Part shown: one piece after another, positions 8,129-17,027 of the stretch
Numbering within the stretch: the stretch's first letter is position 1
Layout: every line of letters starts with the position of its first letter
Assembly (NCBI GenBank): GCA_020851235.1
Contig: JADZDD010000037.1
Coordinates: 1 to 59,776, forward strand
From: Burkholderiales bacterium
GTDB lineage: Bacteria; Pseudomonadota; Gammaproteobacteria; Burkholderiales; Casimicrobiaceae
Length of the DNA stretch: 59,776 nt
Direction of reading: 5' to 3'
The notes under the pieces: generated by a model
Databases searched by the model: none
Told to the model about the DNA's origin: nothing
The model's input: only the letters and a program-made list of their open reading frames with translations
Position numbers and translations under genes: made by a program

Positions 8129-10012
8129 ATGCGGGCACCCGGTAGCGCGGCACCGCCGCGCTCGCGCGCGTGGCCATCGACACCAAGGTGCTGGCGCAGG
8201 CTCGTGGCGGCGCTGTTCGCCATCGTGTGCAGCGCGGCGCACGCGGTTCCCGACACCAGCGAAGTCCGGGCCAAGGCGTGCACCGGTTGCCATGGGCCGC
8301 AAGGACAGGCGCGGCCGGACGGCTACGTGCCGCGCCTGGCCGGCAAGCCGGCGGGCTATCTCCTCGTGCAGATGCAGAATTTTCGGGACGGGCGGCGCAC
8401 GCACGTCACGATGGCGCGTCAGTTGGAGAACCTGGACGACGCGATGTTGCACGAACTCGCGACCTACTTCGCGGCGCAGGACGTGCCGTATCCGAAGCCG
8501 GCCGTCGCGCTGCCCGCCGCCGACGCCGCGCGGCGCGCCGAGACGCTGGTGCGCAAGGGCGATGCGGCGCTCGACGTGCCCGCGTGCAGCGCCTGTCACG
8601 GCGAGCGGCTCACGGGGATCGCCCCGTACGTGCCGGGCCTCGTCGGCCTGCCACGCGACTACCTCGTCGCGCAACTGGGGGCGTGGCGGCAGGGTGCGCG
8701 ACGCGCACGACGACCCGACTGCATGGCAACGATCGCGCATCGGCTGGCACCCGCCGACATCGCAAGCCTCAGTCAGTGGCTCGCGGCGCAACCGGTCCCC
8801 GTCGTGTCGGCGCCGGCGACGGTGCCGCCGTCGCAATGGCCGCTGCAATGCGGGGCATTGACCCCGGAAGCGCCCGCGCCATCCGACCAAGTCACACAAG
8901 CCGCGGCCGGCACGGCCGACATCGTCACGCGCGGCGCGTATCTCGCGCGCATCGGCAACTGTGCCGGCTGTCACACCGCGCCGGGTGGGGCGCGCTATGC
9001 CGGCGGGCGCGGCGTTCGCACGCCGTTTGGAACCGCGTACGCGGGCAACCTCACGCCGGACGACGCGACCGGCATCGGGCGCTGGACGCGCGACGATTTC
9101 TGGCGCGCGCTGCACGAGGGCAGGGCGCCCGACGGGCGGCGGCTCATTCCGGCCTTTCCCTACACGTCGTACACGCGCGTCACGCGCGACGATGCCGACG
9201 CGATCTACGCCTATCTGCGCAGCCTCCCGGCCGTGGTGCAGGCACCGCGACCGCAGGCGCTGCGCTTCCCGTTCGGCACGCAGGCGGCGCTCGCCGCGTG
9301 GCAGTGGCTCTTCTTCACGCCGCAGGCACCGCGCGCGGCGCCCCTCGACCGCGGCGAGTACCTGGTTCGTGGGTTGGGGCATTGCGATGCGTGCCACGCG
9401 CCGCGCAATCGCTGGGGTGCGCCCGCCGACGCGCTCACCGGCGGGGTCATTCCGGGGCAGGGCTGGTACGCGCCTTCACTGCACCCCGCGGCATCGGGTT
9501 CGCGCGTGGAGGATACGGTGGCGCTGCTTCGGACCGGGCGCAATGCGCACGGCAGCGTCACGGGGCCGATGGCCAACGTCGTGCGCGAGAGCACGCAGTT
9601 CTGGACCGACGCCGATCTGCGCGCTGCCGCGGATTATCTTGCGAGCCTCGCGCCGGCGGCGAAGGCAGGCGCGGCGCCTTCCACCGTGGCCAACGACGTC
9701 ATCGCGCAAGGCGAGCGTGTCTACGTCGAGCGCTGCGCCGACTGCCACGGTCGGGACGGCCGCGGTGCCGCGGGCGCGTATCCGCCGCTCGCCGGCAACC
9801 CCACGGTGCAGGCGTCCAACGCCGACAACCTCGTGCAGATCCTGCGCCACGGCACGTTTGGGCCGACCACCCGCGCCGTCCCGCGCCCGTATGGCATGCC
9901 ACCCGCCGACCTCGACGACGTGCAGGCCGCGGCGCTCCTGAGCTACATCCGGCAGGCGTGGGGCAATGCGGCACCGGGAGTGATGCCGGTGGACGTGGCA
10001 CGCACGCCGTAG
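8129..10012 (+). CDS. Five-heme exported cytochrome c (c4-like module fused to dehydrogenase cytochrome subunit-like module)
   Basis: 627 residues with a signal peptide whose core is RRLVAALFAIVCSAAHA. CXXCH motifs start at residues 51, 153, 278, 419 and 536. The first two heme segments resemble a cytochrome c4/c553 pair. The last three follow the layout of the triheme cytochrome subunit of membrane alcohol/aldehyde dehydrogenases (GAYLARIGNCAGCHT, YAGNLTPD, GGRLIPAFPY-like, then YVERCADCHGRDGRG). It should transfer electrons in the periplasm, but no dehydrogenase gene is adjacent. A downstream GTG at about 8204 would leave a shorter signal sequence and is an alternative start. Confidence 0.87.
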   Translation: MRAPGSAAPPRSRAWPSTPRCWRRLVAALFAIVCSAAHAVPDTSEVRAKACTGCHGPQGQARPDGYVPRLAGKPAGYLLVQMQNFRDGRRTHVTMARQLENLDDAMLHELATYFAAQDVPYPKPAVALPAADAARRAETLVRKGDAALDVPACSACHGERLTGIAPYVPGLVGLPRDYLVAQLGAWRQGARRARRPDCMATIAHRLAPADIASLSQWLAAQPVPVVSAPATVPPSQWPLQCGALTPEAPAPSDQVTQAAAGTADIVTRGAYLARIGNCAGCHTAPGGARYAGGRGVRTPFGTAYAGNLTPDDATGIGRWTRDDFWRALHEGRAPDGRRLIPAFPYTSYTRVTRDDADAIYAYLRSLPAVVQAPRPQALRFPFGTQAALAAWQWLFFTPQAPRAAPLDRGEYLVRGLGHCDACHAPRNRWGAPADALTGGVIPGQGWYAPSLHPAASGSRVEDTVALLRTGRNAHGSVTGPMANVVRESTQFWTDADLRAAADYLASLAPAAKAGAAPSTVANDVIAQGERVYVERCADCHGRDGRGAAGAYPPLAGNPTVQASNADNLVQILRHGTFGPTTRAVPRPYGMPPADLDDVQAAALLSYIRQAWGNAAPGVMPVDVARTP

Positions 10013-10119
10013 CCGGCGAGCAGCAAGCGGTGCTTGCGCGCGTCGTCACGACCGGTGGTCGCCGCGCTGTGACCTGCGCCGCGCGGCCTCGTCGCGGCCG
10101 CCTTCTCGTTCCGCCGGCT

Positions 10120-10791
10120 TCAGGGCGCGCCGCGTAGCGGCGCCGCACGCACGAGCGACGGATAGTCGCGCTTGAGCGCCTCGAGCTTGGGCAGGTCGTT
10201 GTAGACGATGTACGGCTGCGTGGGGTGACGCGCGAGGTAGTCCTGGTGATACGCCTCGGCACGATAGAACGCGGTCAGCGGCGCGAGTTCGGTGACGATC
10301 TTCGCGGGATACGCCTTGGCGCCGTCGAGCTGCGCGATGTACGCGCGCGCAATGCGCTGCTGCTCGTCGTTCACGAAATACAGCGCCGAGCGATATTGGG
10401 TGCCGACGTCGGGCCCTTGCCGGTTGAGCTCGGTGGGATCGTGCGCGGCCGACATGAAGACGCGCAGCAGCTCGCCGTACGTCACCTGCGACGGATCGAA
10501 CTTCACCTCGACCGCTTCGGCATGGCCGGTCATGCCGGTGCTCACGTCCTCGTAGGTGGGATTCTTGGTGCGGCCGCCGGCGTACCCGGACACGGCGCTG
10601 TGCACGCCCTTCATGTGGCGGAAGACCGCCTCCACCCCCCAGAAGCAACCGCCGGCAAAGACTGCCGTCTGCGTGCCCGGGGCCGTCGCGCGCGGCAGGT
10701 CGACGGCAGGCGACGGCAGCGGCGCGCCGCTCGCGGTGGTGGCGAGTGCGGCGAAGGCGCCGGCGACGAGGAGGGCAAGCAGGGTACGCAT
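10120..10791 (-). CDS. msrA: Peptide-methionine (S)-S-oxide reductase, exported form
   Basis: 223 residues. Signal peptide MRTLLALLVAGAFAALATTA, then the MsrA catalytic motif GGCFWGVE with nucleophile Cys49, GYAGG, and the downstream EAYHQDYL motif. It repairs oxidised methionine in proteins, here apparently in the periplasm. GGAG stands 9 bases before the ATG. The gene starts only 13 bp after larB on the same strand, so it may be the last gene of the lar operon. A frame extending further upstream is open but lacks the signal peptide at its start. Confidence 0.92.
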   Translation of the reverse strand: MRTLLALLVAGAFAALATTASGAPLPSPAVDLPRATAPGTQTAVFAGGCFWGVEAVFRHMKGVHSAVSGYAGGRTKNPTYEDVSTGMTGHAEAVEVKFDPSQVTYGELLRVFMSAAHDPTELNRQGPDVGTQYRSALYFVNDEQQRIARAYIAQLDGAKAYPAKIVTELAPLTAFYRAEAYHQDYLARHPTQPYIVYNDLPKLEALKRDYPSLVRAAPLRGAP

Positions 10792-10804
10792 CGATCGATC
10801 TCCG

Positions 10805-11506
10805 TCAGGTTCTGGCGTCGCTTGCGGCGGCCGTCGTCGCGTCACCCGTCGTCGCCGTTGCGCCCAGGATGCGCAGCGCGACGTGCGCCGCGCCGAAGCC
10901 ATTGTCGATGTTGACGACCGCGAGCCCCGACGCGCAGCTCGCGAGTGCGGCGTTGAGTGCGGCGTGCCCGCCGGCCGCGACCCCGTAGCCCACCGAGGTC
11001 GGCACCGCGATCACCGCGCTCGCCACGAGGCCGGTGAGGACGCTGAAGAGCGCGCCCTCCATGCCGGCGATGCACAGCACGACGCGATGCGCGCGGATGT
11101 CGTCCAGATGCTCCATGAGGCGCCACAGTCCCGCCACCCCGACGTCGACGTAACGCGACGCGGCCTCACCGGCAAAGCGCAGCGTGCGCTCGGCCTCGCC
11201 CGCGACCGGCACATCCGACGTGCCGCCGCAAACGATCGCCACCCGTGGCCGCGCACGCAGCGGCGGCAGCGGACCCAGGACGGCGGTGCGCGAGACCGCG
11301 TCGTAATCGAGCACGGCGCGCGCGCTCGACGACAACTGCGCGAGCTTGTCGGCGGCAAGTCGCGTGAGGAGGAGTCGCCCGGCGCCGGCCACCACGTGCT
11401 GCACGATTGCATCGATCTGCGCGGCGCTCTTGCCGTCGCACAGGAGCGCCTCGCTCGTGCCGGTGCGCGCGAGGCGATCCCAGTCGAGACGGAAGTCCGC
11501 GGCCAC
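10805..11506 (-). CDS. larB: LarB, pyridinium-3,5-biscarboxylic acid mononucleotide synthase
   Basis: LarB carboxylates and hydrolyses nicotinic acid adenine dinucleotide to start the nickel-pincer cofactor of LarA. The frame shows the PurE-like core of the family: VAIVCGGTSDVPVAGEAERT, GVAGLWRL, CIAGMEGALFSVLTGL and VPTSVGYG, with a GKSAAQI segment ahead. The start is uncertain. A GTG at 11506, one base after the larE stop, gives 233 residues. Another in-frame GTG at 11575 gives 256 with a 68-bp overlap into larE. I prefer the first because it leaves almost no overlap. It lies last of the four lar genes. Confidence 0.88.
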   Translation of the reverse strand: MAADFRLDWDRLARTGTSEALLCDGKSAAQIDAIVQHVVAGAGRLLLTRLAADKLAQLSSSARAVLDYDAVSRTAVLGPLPPLRARPRVAIVCGGTSDVPVAGEAERTLRFAGEAASRYVDVGVAGLWRLMEHLDDIRAHRVVLCIAGMEGALFSVLTGLVASAVIAVPTSVGYGVAAGGHAALNAALASCASGLAVVNIDNGFGAAHVALRILGATATTGDATTAAASDART

Positions 11507-11507
11507 G

Positions 11508-12314
11508 TCAGTGCTCGTGCAGGAATGCGGCACCGCGCACGTAGGGTCGCACGCCGGAAAGACGCCGTCCGGCACGCGCGCATTCCGCGCTCGCGATCGC
11601 GCGGGCGAGCGACGCGCTCCCGGCGAAGTCGGCGGCGCCCAATTCGACGACGATGCCGTCGTGCGTCACGCGACAGCGCAGCGTCGCTTCGCTCCCGAGC
11701 CGGGCGGCGAGCGCGCGCTCCATCGCATCGATGAACGCGAGATCGCCGGGGTCGATCGCAATGCCCGTCTCGACCCGGCTCGCGAGGCACGGCTGCGCCG
11801 GCAGTCGCTCGAGGTCGGCGAGCCCGAAGTCGTGGGCGAGCGCGTAGATCTCGTCCTTGCCGACGTTGGCCTCGACGTACGGGTGGACGACCGCACGCTC
11901 GGCCGCAGCGCGCAGCCCCGGACGAAAATCACCCAGGTCGTCGCGATTGGTGCCCGACGCGATGGGGTCGGTCGTCATCGCCGCGATGCGCGCGTACAGA
12001 TTCGTCTTGCAGTAGTAGCAGCGGTCGATCGGATTGGCGCGGTAGTTGGGGTCGGCGAGTTCCTGCGCATCGACGACGACGAGGCGCCAGCCGTGCGCGG
12101 CGGCGTGCGCCTCGACGCGCGCCCGCGCCGCGACGGGCACCGCCGGGCTTGCCGCGTGGTACATCGTCGCCTCGGTGCGCGCGTGCCGCGCCGCAATGTG
12201 CGCGAGCGTGAGCGAGTCGACGCCGCCGCTCACGGCGATGGCAAGGCGCGGATGACGCTCGAGCGCCGCGACGACGGCGGCGAGCGCGGATGGCCCGGCG
12301 GCGCGCGCGTTCAT
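11508..12314 (-). CDS. larE: LarE, pyridinium-3,5-bisthiocarboxylic acid mononucleotide synthase (three-cysteine type)
   Basis: 268 residues of the PP-loop ATPase family. SGGVDS (29-34) is the AMP-forming loop. Cys176 in PAQPCLASR aligns with the sulfur-donating cysteine of Lactiplantibacillus LarE. A CYYCK pair (Cys99, Cys102) is also present, as in LarE proteins that bind a [4Fe-4S] cluster with three cysteines and take sulfur from it rather than sacrificing a protein cysteine (family knowledge; assignment here is inference). The ATG overlaps the larC stop in an ATGA, implying translational coupling. Confidence 0.92.
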   Translation of the reverse strand: MNARAAGPSALAAVVAALERHPRLAIAVSGGVDSLTLAHIAARHARTEATMYHAASPAVPVAARARVEAHAAAHGWRLVVVDAQELADPNYRANPIDRCYYCKTNLYARIAAMTTDPIASGTNRDDLGDFRPGLRAAAERAVVHPYVEANVGKDEIYALAHDFGLADLERLPAQPCLASRVETGIAIDPGDLAFIDAMERALAARLGSEATLRCRVTHDGIVVELGAADFAGSASLARAIASAECARAGRRLSGVRPYVRGAAFLHEH

Positions 12315-13612
12315 CGCTCCTCCGGCGGAGGTGGCGGTGACGCGTCACCCGACAGCGCCGCGGCCACGGCGCGTTCGCGCCTCTGCCGCCGCGCCGCGAG
12401 CGAGGCGCCGTCGGCGGTGTCGTCGTGCGCGGCCTTGCCGCTCGTCTCGCCGTCGGGCCGCTGCGCGAGTTTCACCGTCACCGCGCGCTCGTCGAGTTGC
12501 AGGCGCACGTCGCTACGCCGCAGGATCTGGCGCCTCTCCTCGCGCAGGCGCAGGCCGAGCGTCGAGGTCTCGCGAAAGCACGCCTGCGCGACCGCGGTGG
12601 CGGCGGCGGGTGCGCTCAGCAGGCGCATCTCGGTGACCGGGCGCCCCTTCTTGCCGCTGCGATTCGCGAGCGACACGTCGAGGACGCCGGCGAGCGCACG
12701 CAGGCGCTCGGCGGCAAGCGCGATCTCTTCGCCCGTCATGTCGTCGATGTCGAATTCGAGCACGGCAACGCTGTCGGTCTCGGCCTCGTCCAGGGGCAGC
12801 GGCGCGCTCGTCGCGAAGACGAGCGCGCGGGTGACGTTGGGCAGCCCCGGCAAGGCGCGGGTTCCCGCCCCGGTGCCGACACCGACGAGGCGACCGGCGG
12901 CGCGCGCGCCGCCGCAGCGTGGTGGCGGCACGAGGTGGCGCAGGATGGCCGCCCCCGTGGGCGTCACTCGCTCGCCGCCGACGCCGTCGTCGTGCCAGGC
13001 ATAACCCGTGAGGAGCGCGGCGGTCGCGGGGGTGGGCACCGGCAGCAGCCCGTGCGCCGTTCGCACCTGGCCGTTGCCGAGCGGCGGCGCCGACGCCGAC
13101 CAGCGCGCGCCGGCGAGTTCGGCTGCGATGCACCCCGCGGCCGCGAGGTCCATGAGCGAATCCCAATCGGCGAGCTCGTGGAAGTGCACGGCATCGGGCG
13201 CCACGCCGTGGACGCCCGCTTCGGCTTCGGCGAGCAGCGTGAGGAGCGCGAGCGCGTGGTCGCGCGTGGCCGGCGGCAGTGGCGCCGCCGCGATGCGCGC
13301 GCGGATCGCGGCACTCGACGTGCCGTGGGCGGTGTCCTGCCCGGGCGGCATCGCCGGGCGGCGGGTCGCGTGCCGGTAGCCCGTCGCGAGTCCGAAGCGG
13401 CGGGCGCGCAGCCCCGCGCTGTCGTGCGTCGTGAAGGCCGGCCGCGCGCTGTCCGCCGGCCGCAGCGCCTCGACTGCGGCGAGCACCGGCGGCTCGAGCG
13501 CGGGCAAGGCATCGACCAGTGCGGCGACGAACATGTCGCCGGCGAGGCCGCCGACGAGATCGAGATGGATGGCGAGGCCCTCCCCGTGGAGGGCGTCACC
13601 GGCAGCGCTCAC
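12311..13612 (-). CDS. larC: LarC, nickel-insertion cyclometallase, uninterrupted reading frame
   Basis: 433 residues of the DUF111/LarC family. LDLVGGLAGDMFVAALVDAL is the family opening, followed by HFHELADWDSLMD, RVTPTGAAIL and FDIDDMTGEEIALAAERLR. LarC uses CTP to insert nickel into the pincer cofactor. In Lactiplantibacillus the protein is made by a programmed frameshift joining larC1 and larC2; here both halves are in one frame. The start is GTG in a GTGA overlap with the larA stop. The last 40 residues are low-complexity (Arg, Ala, Pro) and probably dispensable. Confidence 0.92.
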   Translation of the reverse strand: MSAAGDALHGEGLAIHLDLVGGLAGDMFVAALVDALPALEPPVLAAVEALRPADSARPAFTTHDSAGLRARRFGLATGYRHATRRPAMPPGQDTAHGTSSAAIRARIAAAPLPPATRDHALALLTLLAEAEAGVHGVAPDAVHFHELADWDSLMDLAAAGCIAAELAGARWSASAPPLGNGQVRTAHGLLPVPTPATAALLTGYAWHDDGVGGERVTPTGAAILRHLVPPPRCGGARAAGRLVGVGTGAGTRALPGLPNVTRALVFATSAPLPLDEAETDSVAVLEFDIDDMTGEEIALAAERLRALAGVLDVSLANRSGKKGRPVTEMRLLSAPAAATAVAQACFRETSTLGLRLREERRQILRRSDVRLQLDERAVTVKLAQRPDGETSGKAAHDDTADGASLAARRQRRERAVAAALSGDASPPPPPEER

Positions 13613-14895
13613 GCCACCACGGGCACGACGTACGGCCCTTCGGGGATCACCGCGACGTCGTCATCGGCGGCGCTCACCAGTGCATCGGCGATCGCCGTGT
13701 CGACCGCCGCGATCGTCTCCACGCCGGTCAGCGCGCGTTCCTCGTGATCGAGCCCCGTCGTGTAAAGCTGCACGCGGCCCGCGCGCATCGGCTTGAGCTG
13801 CATTTCGGTCTGCCATTCGTCGATGTCGGCGAAGCGCTTGGCGAGCAGCGTGTCGAGGAAGGCATCGGGTCCGAGGCGGTTGAGCCGTGCCTGCGCATCG
13901 CGGAACTCCGCCGAGCCAAAGCCTTCCGAGCAGGCGGAGGCGACGATGAGACGGCCTCCGGGCGCCAGGATGTCGAGGGGGGTGACCATGCCCTTGATCG
14001 TCTGGTAGTACGTCTTGTCGAGCGGATGTCCGGCTGCGGAAGTGACGACGGTGTGGAAGCGCCGGCCGACGGGTACCCGCGTCGACGCGGCGACGAAGTC
14101 GACGGCCGCGAGGTGGCTTGCGATGACTTCCCCGAAATTGACGTGGATGAGGTCGCGATCGTCGTCGATCACGGTGTTGAGCGCGTACACCTCGCCCAGC
14201 ATGCGCACGATGGCGAGCTGCTCGTCGTGCAGCGGGTTGCCCGCGAGGTTGCACTGGATCGCGAGCGGGTCCTCCATGAAGCGTGCGCTGTGGAAGGTGC
14301 GGATCGTGTCCTCGTGCGCGACCCCCGGCGCGATGACCTTGCGTCCGCCCGAGTAGCCCGCCATGAAGTGCGGTTCGACGAGGCCCGTTGCGATGCGCAG
14401 GTCCGCCTCGACGAAACGGCGATCGAGCTTGACCGGGGTGTTGCGGCCTGGGGTCGTGCCGAGGTCGACGTGCGCCGCCTCGTCGCGGGCGAAATGATTC
14501 TCGACGCGCGCATGCGCGAAGACCCACGGGTCGCCGATCACCTCGGCGAGCTCGGCGCCCTCGTTGGGACGGTGCAAGCCGGTGGCCACGAGCACGCTGA
14601 TCCGCTCGCCCGGCACGCCCGCCGCGAGCAGCGGCTCGATGAGCGGGCGCAAGAAGAGGTGGTTGGGCACCGGCCGCGTGATGTCGCACACGAGGATGCA
14701 GGCGCTTTGCCGCCCCCGGATGAGCTCGGCGTACGGTCGCGCCTGCACCGGCGCGGCGAGCGCGGCGGCGACCGCACCGCGCGGGTCGGTCAGTTTGGCG
14801 AGCGGGCGCTTGCCGATGACCGTGGGGCGCGCGCCGTCCGGCAGGCGCACCGCGAGCCCGGTCCGTCCGTAGCGCAGTTGAATTGCGGCAGCCAT
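13609..14895 (-). CDS. larA: LarA-family nickel-pincer-dependent 2-hydroxyacid racemase
   Basis: 428 residues. The catalytic and metal residues of Lactiplantibacillus LarA are all present with a constant offset of two: His108 (ATGLHRP), His176 (LVEPHFMAGYSGGRK), Lys186 and His202 (RTFHSARF). The family interconverts enantiomers of lactate and other short 2-hydroxyacids such as malate or phenyllactate; substrate cannot be read from sequence. It leads the overlapped larA-C-E-B operon, which supplies its own cofactor. A GTG two codons earlier (14901) is an alternative start. Divergent from ppk2 with about 70 bp between them. Confidence 0.92.
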   Translation of the reverse strand: MAAAIQLRYGRTGLAVRLPDGARPTVIGKRPLAKLTDPRGAVAAALAAPVQARPYAELIRGRQSACILVCDITRPVPNHLFLRPLIEPLLAAGVPGERISVLVATGLHRPNEGAELAEVIGDPWVFAHARVENHFARDEAAHVDLGTTPGRNTPVKLDRRFVEADLRIATGLVEPHFMAGYSGGRKVIAPGVAHEDTIRTFHSARFMEDPLAIQCNLAGNPLHDEQLAIVRMLGEVYALNTVIDDDRDLIHVNFGEVIASHLAAVDFVAASTRVPVGRRFHTVVTSAAGHPLDKTYYQTIKGMVTPLDILAPGGRLIVASACSEGFGSAEFRDAQARLNRLGPDAFLDTLLAKRFADIDEWQTEMQLKPMRAGRVQLYTTGLDHEERALTGVETIAAVDTAIADALVSAADDDVAVIPEGPYVVPVVA

Positions 14896-14966
14896 GGGCA
14901 CATGTTACTCGCGTCGCGCGCCGGTGCCTGCTCTATAGTGCCGGCACACGTCACTCGGGAGGGAGC

Positions 14967-16046
14967 ATGGTCGATTTCAGGAAGGAACTGCGGCAGATCG
15001 CCCGGATGGCGCGCGACACGGCGGCGCCGTATCGCATCGATCGACCCGGGAAGTTCCGCCTCCGGGACCATGACCCCCGCGACACCGGGCACCTCGACGC
15101 CGAGGACCGCCCGGCGGCACAGGAGATGCTTGTCGTCAGCCGGTCGGCCCTGGCCGAGATGCAGGACCGGCTGTATGCCCAGAACCGCTGGTCGCTCCTC
15201 CTCGTCTTCCAGGCGATGGACGCGGCCGGCAAGGACAGCGCGATCAAGCACGTGATGTCGGGAATCAATCCGCAGGGTTGTCAGGTCTTTGCCTTCAAGG
15301 CGCCGACGGTCGAGGAGCTCGACCACGACTACCTGTGGCGTTGCGCGAAGAGCCTGCCCGAGCGCGGTCGCATCGGCATCTTCAACCGCAGCTATTACGA
15401 GGAAGTGCTCGTGGTGAAGGTGCACGCGGCGATCCTCGCCGGGCAGCGGCTGCCGCCACAACTCGTGACCAAGCGGATCTGGGCGGAGCGCTACGAGGAC
15501 ATTCGCGGCTTCGAGCGCTACCTGAGCCGCAACGGCACCGTGGTGCGCAAGTTCTTCCTCAACGTGTCGCGCGAGCAGCAGAAGCGGCGCTTTCTCGAGC
15601 GCATCGAGGAGCCCGACAAGAACTGGAAGTTCTCGGCCGCCGACGCGCACGAGCGCTCGCATTGGGATGCGTACATGGACGCCTACGAGACGATGATCCG
15701 CGAGACGTCCACGCCGCAGTGCCCTTGGTACGTGGTGCCGGCCGACAACAAGTGGTACACGCGTCTGGTGGTTGGCGCCGCCGTCGTCGACGCGCTCGCC
15801 TCGCTCGGCGTCGACTATCCGGTGATCGACGCGCACCAGCGCGCCGAACTGGTCGAAGCCAAGGCGATCCTCGATGCCGAGGACGAAGGCGGCCGGCACG
15901 CCGGGCGTCAGCGGAAGGCGGCGGATCGAGCGGACGCGAGCGGCACCGGGGACAAGGCAGGCAAGACGCGCAAGGCGGGGAAAATGGGCAAGGCGGGCAA
16001 GGGGCGGAAGGCGAAGCGAAAGGACGATGATGGGAAGCAAGACTGA
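14967..16046 (+). CDS. Polyphosphate kinase 2 family protein
   Basis: 359 residues from an ATG preceded by GGGAGGGAG. PPK2 enzymes move phosphate between polyphosphate and nucleotides. Visible are the Walker A motif around AMDAAGKDSAIKHV (83-96), FNRSYYEEVLVVKVH, the arginine-rich lid QLVTKRIWAERYEDI, and YVVPADNKWYTRLVV. The core ends near residue 305 and is followed by a Lys/Gly/Ala tail of about 45 residues (KAGKTRKAGKMGKAGKGRK) that is not part of the fold and may bind polyphosphate or nucleic acid (inference). Whether it acts on AMP, ADP or both is not clear. Confidence 0.92.
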   Translation: MVDFRKELRQIARMARDTAAPYRIDRPGKFRLRDHDPRDTGHLDAEDRPAAQEMLVVSRSALAEMQDRLYAQNRWSLLLVFQAMDAAGKDSAIKHVMSGINPQGCQVFAFKAPTVEELDHDYLWRCAKSLPERGRIGIFNRSYYEEVLVVKVHAAILAGQRLPPQLVTKRIWAERYEDIRGFERYLSRNGTVVRKFFLNVSREQQKRRFLERIEEPDKNWKFSAADAHERSHWDAYMDAYETMIRETSTPQCPWYVVPADNKWYTRLVVGAAVVDALASLGVDYPVIDAHQRAELVEAKAILDAEDEGGRHAGRQRKAADRADASGTGDKAGKTRKAGKMGKAGKGRKAKRKDDDGKQD

Positions 16047-16230
16047 CGCGGCGATCGGCAGCGTCGTCGCGCGGCTGCGCGGGCGGCGCTGGCGAACGGG
16101 CACCCGGGCGCGCACGCTGCCCGCCGCCCATGCGAGCGCACCCGGCACCGCCCGTCGTGTCGCAGCGCGGGCCAAGGCCGATTCGCCGTTACCATGGCGC
16201 CCCGCATCCCCCGAGCCCTCCGCCGCACCG

Positions 16231-16989
16231 ATGCAGTTCAGCGTCGTCACCTACAACATCCACAAGGGGTTCTCGCATCTCACGCGCCGGATGGTCATCC
16301 ACGAGCTCAAGGAGAAGCTCCACGTGATGTCCGCCGACGTTCTCTTCCTGCAGGAAGTGCAGGGCATGCACCACCGTCACGCGGCGCGGCACCGTGACTG
16401 GCCCGGCAAGCCGCAGCACGAGTTCATCGCCGACTCGATGTGGCGTGAGGTGGCCTACGGGCGCAACGTCGTGCATCGTCACGGCCACCACGGCAATGCG
16501 ATGCTGTCGCGCTTTCCCATCGTTGCGCAGGAGAACTCCGACATCTCGGCGCACGCCTTCGAAAGCCGCGGTCTCCTGCACTGCGAGATCGATCTCGGCG
16601 CAGGGGCGCCGGTCCTGCACTGCCTCAATGTCCATCTCGGTCTTTTCGAGCGCGGACGCCGCTTTCAGATCCAGGCGCTGGTCGACCGGATCAACGAGAC
16701 GGTGCCACGCGACGCGCCGATGGTGATCGCCGGCGACTTCAACGACTGGCGACGCAAGGGCGATCGCACGCTCACCGATGCGCTCGGTGTGGTCGAGGTC
16801 TTCGACGAGGTGAGGGGGCGCCCGGCGCGCACGTTTCCAAGCGTCCTTCCGGTCTTTCGTCTCGACCGGATCTACGTGCGCGGGCTCGCCGTCGTCGACG
16901 CCCGCGTACACTACGCGTTCCCGTCGTCGCGCATGTCGGACCACGCCGCGCTGGCCGCGACGTTCGAGATCCTGCCACCGACACGATAG
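16231..16989 (+). CDS. Endonuclease/exonuclease/phosphatase (EEP) family protein, YbhP-like
   Basis: 252 residues. The N-terminus MQFSVVTYNIHKG, then FLQEVQG, HCLNVHLGLF, VIAGDFNDWR and RMSDHAALAATF give the full EEP metal-dependent hydrolase signature (Asn, Glu, His, Asp-x-Asn, Asp-His). The order EEP gene then cardiolipin synthase copies ybhP-clsB of E. coli, so a role near phospholipid or cyclic phosphodiester metabolism is likely but unproven. Coding-like sequence upstream of the ATG remains open but lacks the fold. No clear ribosome site. Confidence 0.88.
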   Translation: MQFSVVTYNIHKGFSHLTRRMVIHELKEKLHVMSADVLFLQEVQGMHHRHAARHRDWPGKPQHEFIADSMWREVAYGRNVVHRHGHHGNAMLSRFPIVAQENSDISAHAFESRGLLHCEIDLGAGAPVLHCLNVHLGLFERGRRFQIQALVDRINETVPRDAPMVIAGDFNDWRRKGDRTLTDALGVVEVFDEVRGRPARTFPSVLPVFRLDRIYVRGLAVVDARVHYAFPSSRMSDHAALAATFEILPPTR

Positions 16990-17027
16990 GAGGCGCGACG
17001 ACGGCCCAGGGGGAGGTCGCGTCGTTC

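Noticed and set aside
11507-11575. Longer larB starting at GTG 11575
   Set aside because: It would overlap larE by 68 bp, and the added residues (PDGVFPACDPTCAVPHSC) do not resemble the family; kept only as an alternative.
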